Shown piece by piece: positions 4,428-5,548 of a stretch of DNA of 5,548 bases. Numbering within the stretch: position 1 is the first letter of the stretch; each line of letters begins with the position of its first letter. The position numbers and the translations under genes are program-made. Source of the DNA: CAZVTU01 sp964630295 (GTDB taxonomy: Bacteria; Patescibacteriota; Minisyncoccia; Minisyncoccales; RBG-13-42-11); NCBI GenBank assembly GCA_964630295.1, contig CAZVTU010000041.1:1-5548 (forward strand), in the 5' to 3' direction. Under the pieces are notes generated by a model. That model was not told the origin of the DNA. It made no database searches and saw only the letters and a list, made by a program, of their open reading frames with translations.

Positions 4428-5548
4428 AGATAAAAAAGATAAACAAGTTAAAATTTGGCAAGGCATTACCAGGAATATCATCATTATGGGGCTGGTGAGC
4501 TTGTTTACTGATCTAAGCAGCCAAATGGTTTTTCCTTTAATTCCTTTGTTTTTAACCGGTGTTTTAGGGACAGGCGCTTGGATAGTTGGTATTATTGAAG
4601 GAGCAGCAGAGACAACCGCTTCTTTATTAAAAGTTGTCTCCGGCTACTGGTCGGATAAAATCAAAAAAAGAAAACCATTTATTTTATTTGGCTACGGTTT
4701 ATCCTCTATAGCCAAACCATTATTTGCCTTTGCTTATTTTTGGCCCTTTGTTCTTTTCATCAGAATAATTGAAAGAATCGGTAAAGGTTTAAGAACAGCC
4801 CCCAGAGATGCTCTTGTAGCTGAATCCTGCGATAGGAGTTGGAGAGGAAAGGCTTACGGCTTTCATAGGGCTATGGACGGTGTGGGATCAGTTTTAGGAG
4901 CAATTCTGGCATTTTTGCTTTTGCCAACTTTAGGTTACAGAAATATTTTTCTTTTCGCCTTTATCCCTGGAATCATTGTCGTAATTTTAATTTTGTTTAT
5001 TAAAGAAAAAAGGACGATAGGAAAAGAAGAAACAAAAATAAAAGAAACATCTATTAAGGTAAGTTTTAAAGAATTGCCTGCGAATTTAAAATTATTTATT
5101 ATAGCTGCTTCAATATTTGCCCTAGGTCATTTTGGATACGCTTTTCTTTTATTGCGGGCTAAAGATATAGGATTGACCGATCAGAGAGCAATTTTTCTTT
5201 ATATTTTGTTTTATATTGTTTATGTTATCTGGGCAATTCCTTCTGGCATATTATCAGATAAAATTGGCAGAAAGCCCGTTTTAATAGCCGGTTATTTAAT
5301 ATTTGCTCTCATTTCTTTTGGTTTGATATTTACCTCAAACTTTTATAGTGTTTTGCTGTTTTTTCTCATCTATGGGATGTTTTTTGCTATGATTGATGGG
5401 ACGCAAAGAGCTTTTGTAGTTGATTTAGCGCCTGAACATTTAAAGGCAACAGCCTTGGGGACATTCCATACCGCTATAGGATTAGTGGCTCTGCCCGGCG
5501 GATTTATTGCCGGGCTTTTGTGGGATAAAATAAGTCCGGAGGCAACTT
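4420..5548 (+). CDS. Major facilitator superfamily (MFS) transporter, 3' end outside window
   Basis: 376 codons are visible and the frame is still open at the window edge; MFS proteins of this type usually have about 400 residues and 12 helices. It is an inner-membrane secondary transporter, probably proton-coupled. TM1 begins at about residue 19 (NIIIMGLVSLFTDLSSQMVF). A motif-A-like loop GYWSDKIKKRKP is at 75-86, and the conserved RIGKGLRTAPRDAL segment at 119-132. A hydrophilic central loop rich in K and E lies at about 195-220. The second half repeats motif A as GILSDKIGRKPVL (276-288), and DGTQRAFVVDLAPE is at 326-339. The substrate cannot be read from the sequence; the nearest recognisable group is the drug-efflux-like MFS permeases. 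The start is GTG 4420, since an in-frame TAA at 4411-4413 excludes anything earlier; ATG at codon 23 would cut into TM1. There is no SD, so translation is leaderless or coupled. Confidence 0.92.
   Translation, partial: MIKDKKDKQVKIWQGITRNIIIMGLVSLFTDLSSQMVFPLIPLFLTGVLGTGAWIVGIIEGAAETTASLLKVVSGYWSDKIKKRKPFILFGYGLSSIAKPLFAFAYFWPFVLFIRIIERIGKGLRTAPRDALVAESCDRSWRGKAYGFHRAMDGVGSVLGAILAFLLLPTLGYRNIFLFAFIPGIIVVILILFIKEKRTIGKEETKIKETSIKVSFKELPANLKLFIIAASIFALGHFGYAFLLLRAKDIGLTDQRAIFLYILFYIVYVIWAIPSGILSDKIGRKPVLIAGYLIFALISFGLIFTSNFYSVLLFFLIYGMFFAMIDGTQRAFVVDLAPEHLKATALGTFHTAIGLVALPGGFIAGLLWDKISPEAT

Noticed and set aside
1..5548. CRISPR array, insertion sequence, toxin-antitoxin or phage-defence module
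   Set aside because: No regularly spaced repeats, transposase, terminal inverted repeats or recognisable defence genes are present.

Overview
The window is chromosomal DNA from a low-GC bacterium. Most protein genes are A+T-rich, and the classic bacterial gene order prfB-ftsE-ftsX is present. Most start codons lack a clear Shine-Dalgarno (SD) sequence, and neither tRNA gene encodes its own CCA end. TGA is read as a stop: RF2, the factor that reads it, is encoded here and is itself regulated by an in-frame TGA. This argues against the UGA-to-glycine code of some candidate phyla. The compact style would fit a candidate-phylum (Patescibacteria-like) genome or another low-GC lineage, but that placement is inference.

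Layout. Positions 1-222 (+) hold a small two-helix membrane protein with a strong SD. Positions 223-504 have no convincing gene; the first ~100 bases are about half G+C and rich in short inverted repeats. Positions 505-3238 (-) are a tight cluster transcribed right to left: prfB (RF2, with a programmed +1 frameshift), ftsE, ftsX, then tRNA-Gln(CTG) only 4 nt after the ftsX stop. Positions 3239-3347 hold a probable terminator for the next gene and a prfB promoter. Positions 3348-4091 (or 4130) (-) encode a DUF169-family protein, with tRNA-Thr(CGT) just upstream (4156-4226, -). Positions 4227-4419 are mostly intergenic, with a possible tiny ORF and a promoter. From 4420 (+) a major-facilitator transporter runs off the end of the window.

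How the genes work together. FtsE and FtsX form the ABC-type complex that couples septation to peptidoglycan hydrolase activation. RF2 ends translation at UGA/UAA and controls its own level through the frameshift. The tRNA at the end of the cluster is probably cut out of the same transcript. The DUF169 protein, the transporter and the small membrane protein have no evident link to this cluster.

I found no clearly new multi-gene system. The best points for a second look are the unusual spacing in the prfB frameshift signal, two promoters sharing the 12-mer TGATATAATAAA (one giving an apparently leaderless transporter mRNA), the tRNA at the end of the division operon, and the odd G+C-richer stretch next to tRNA-Gln.
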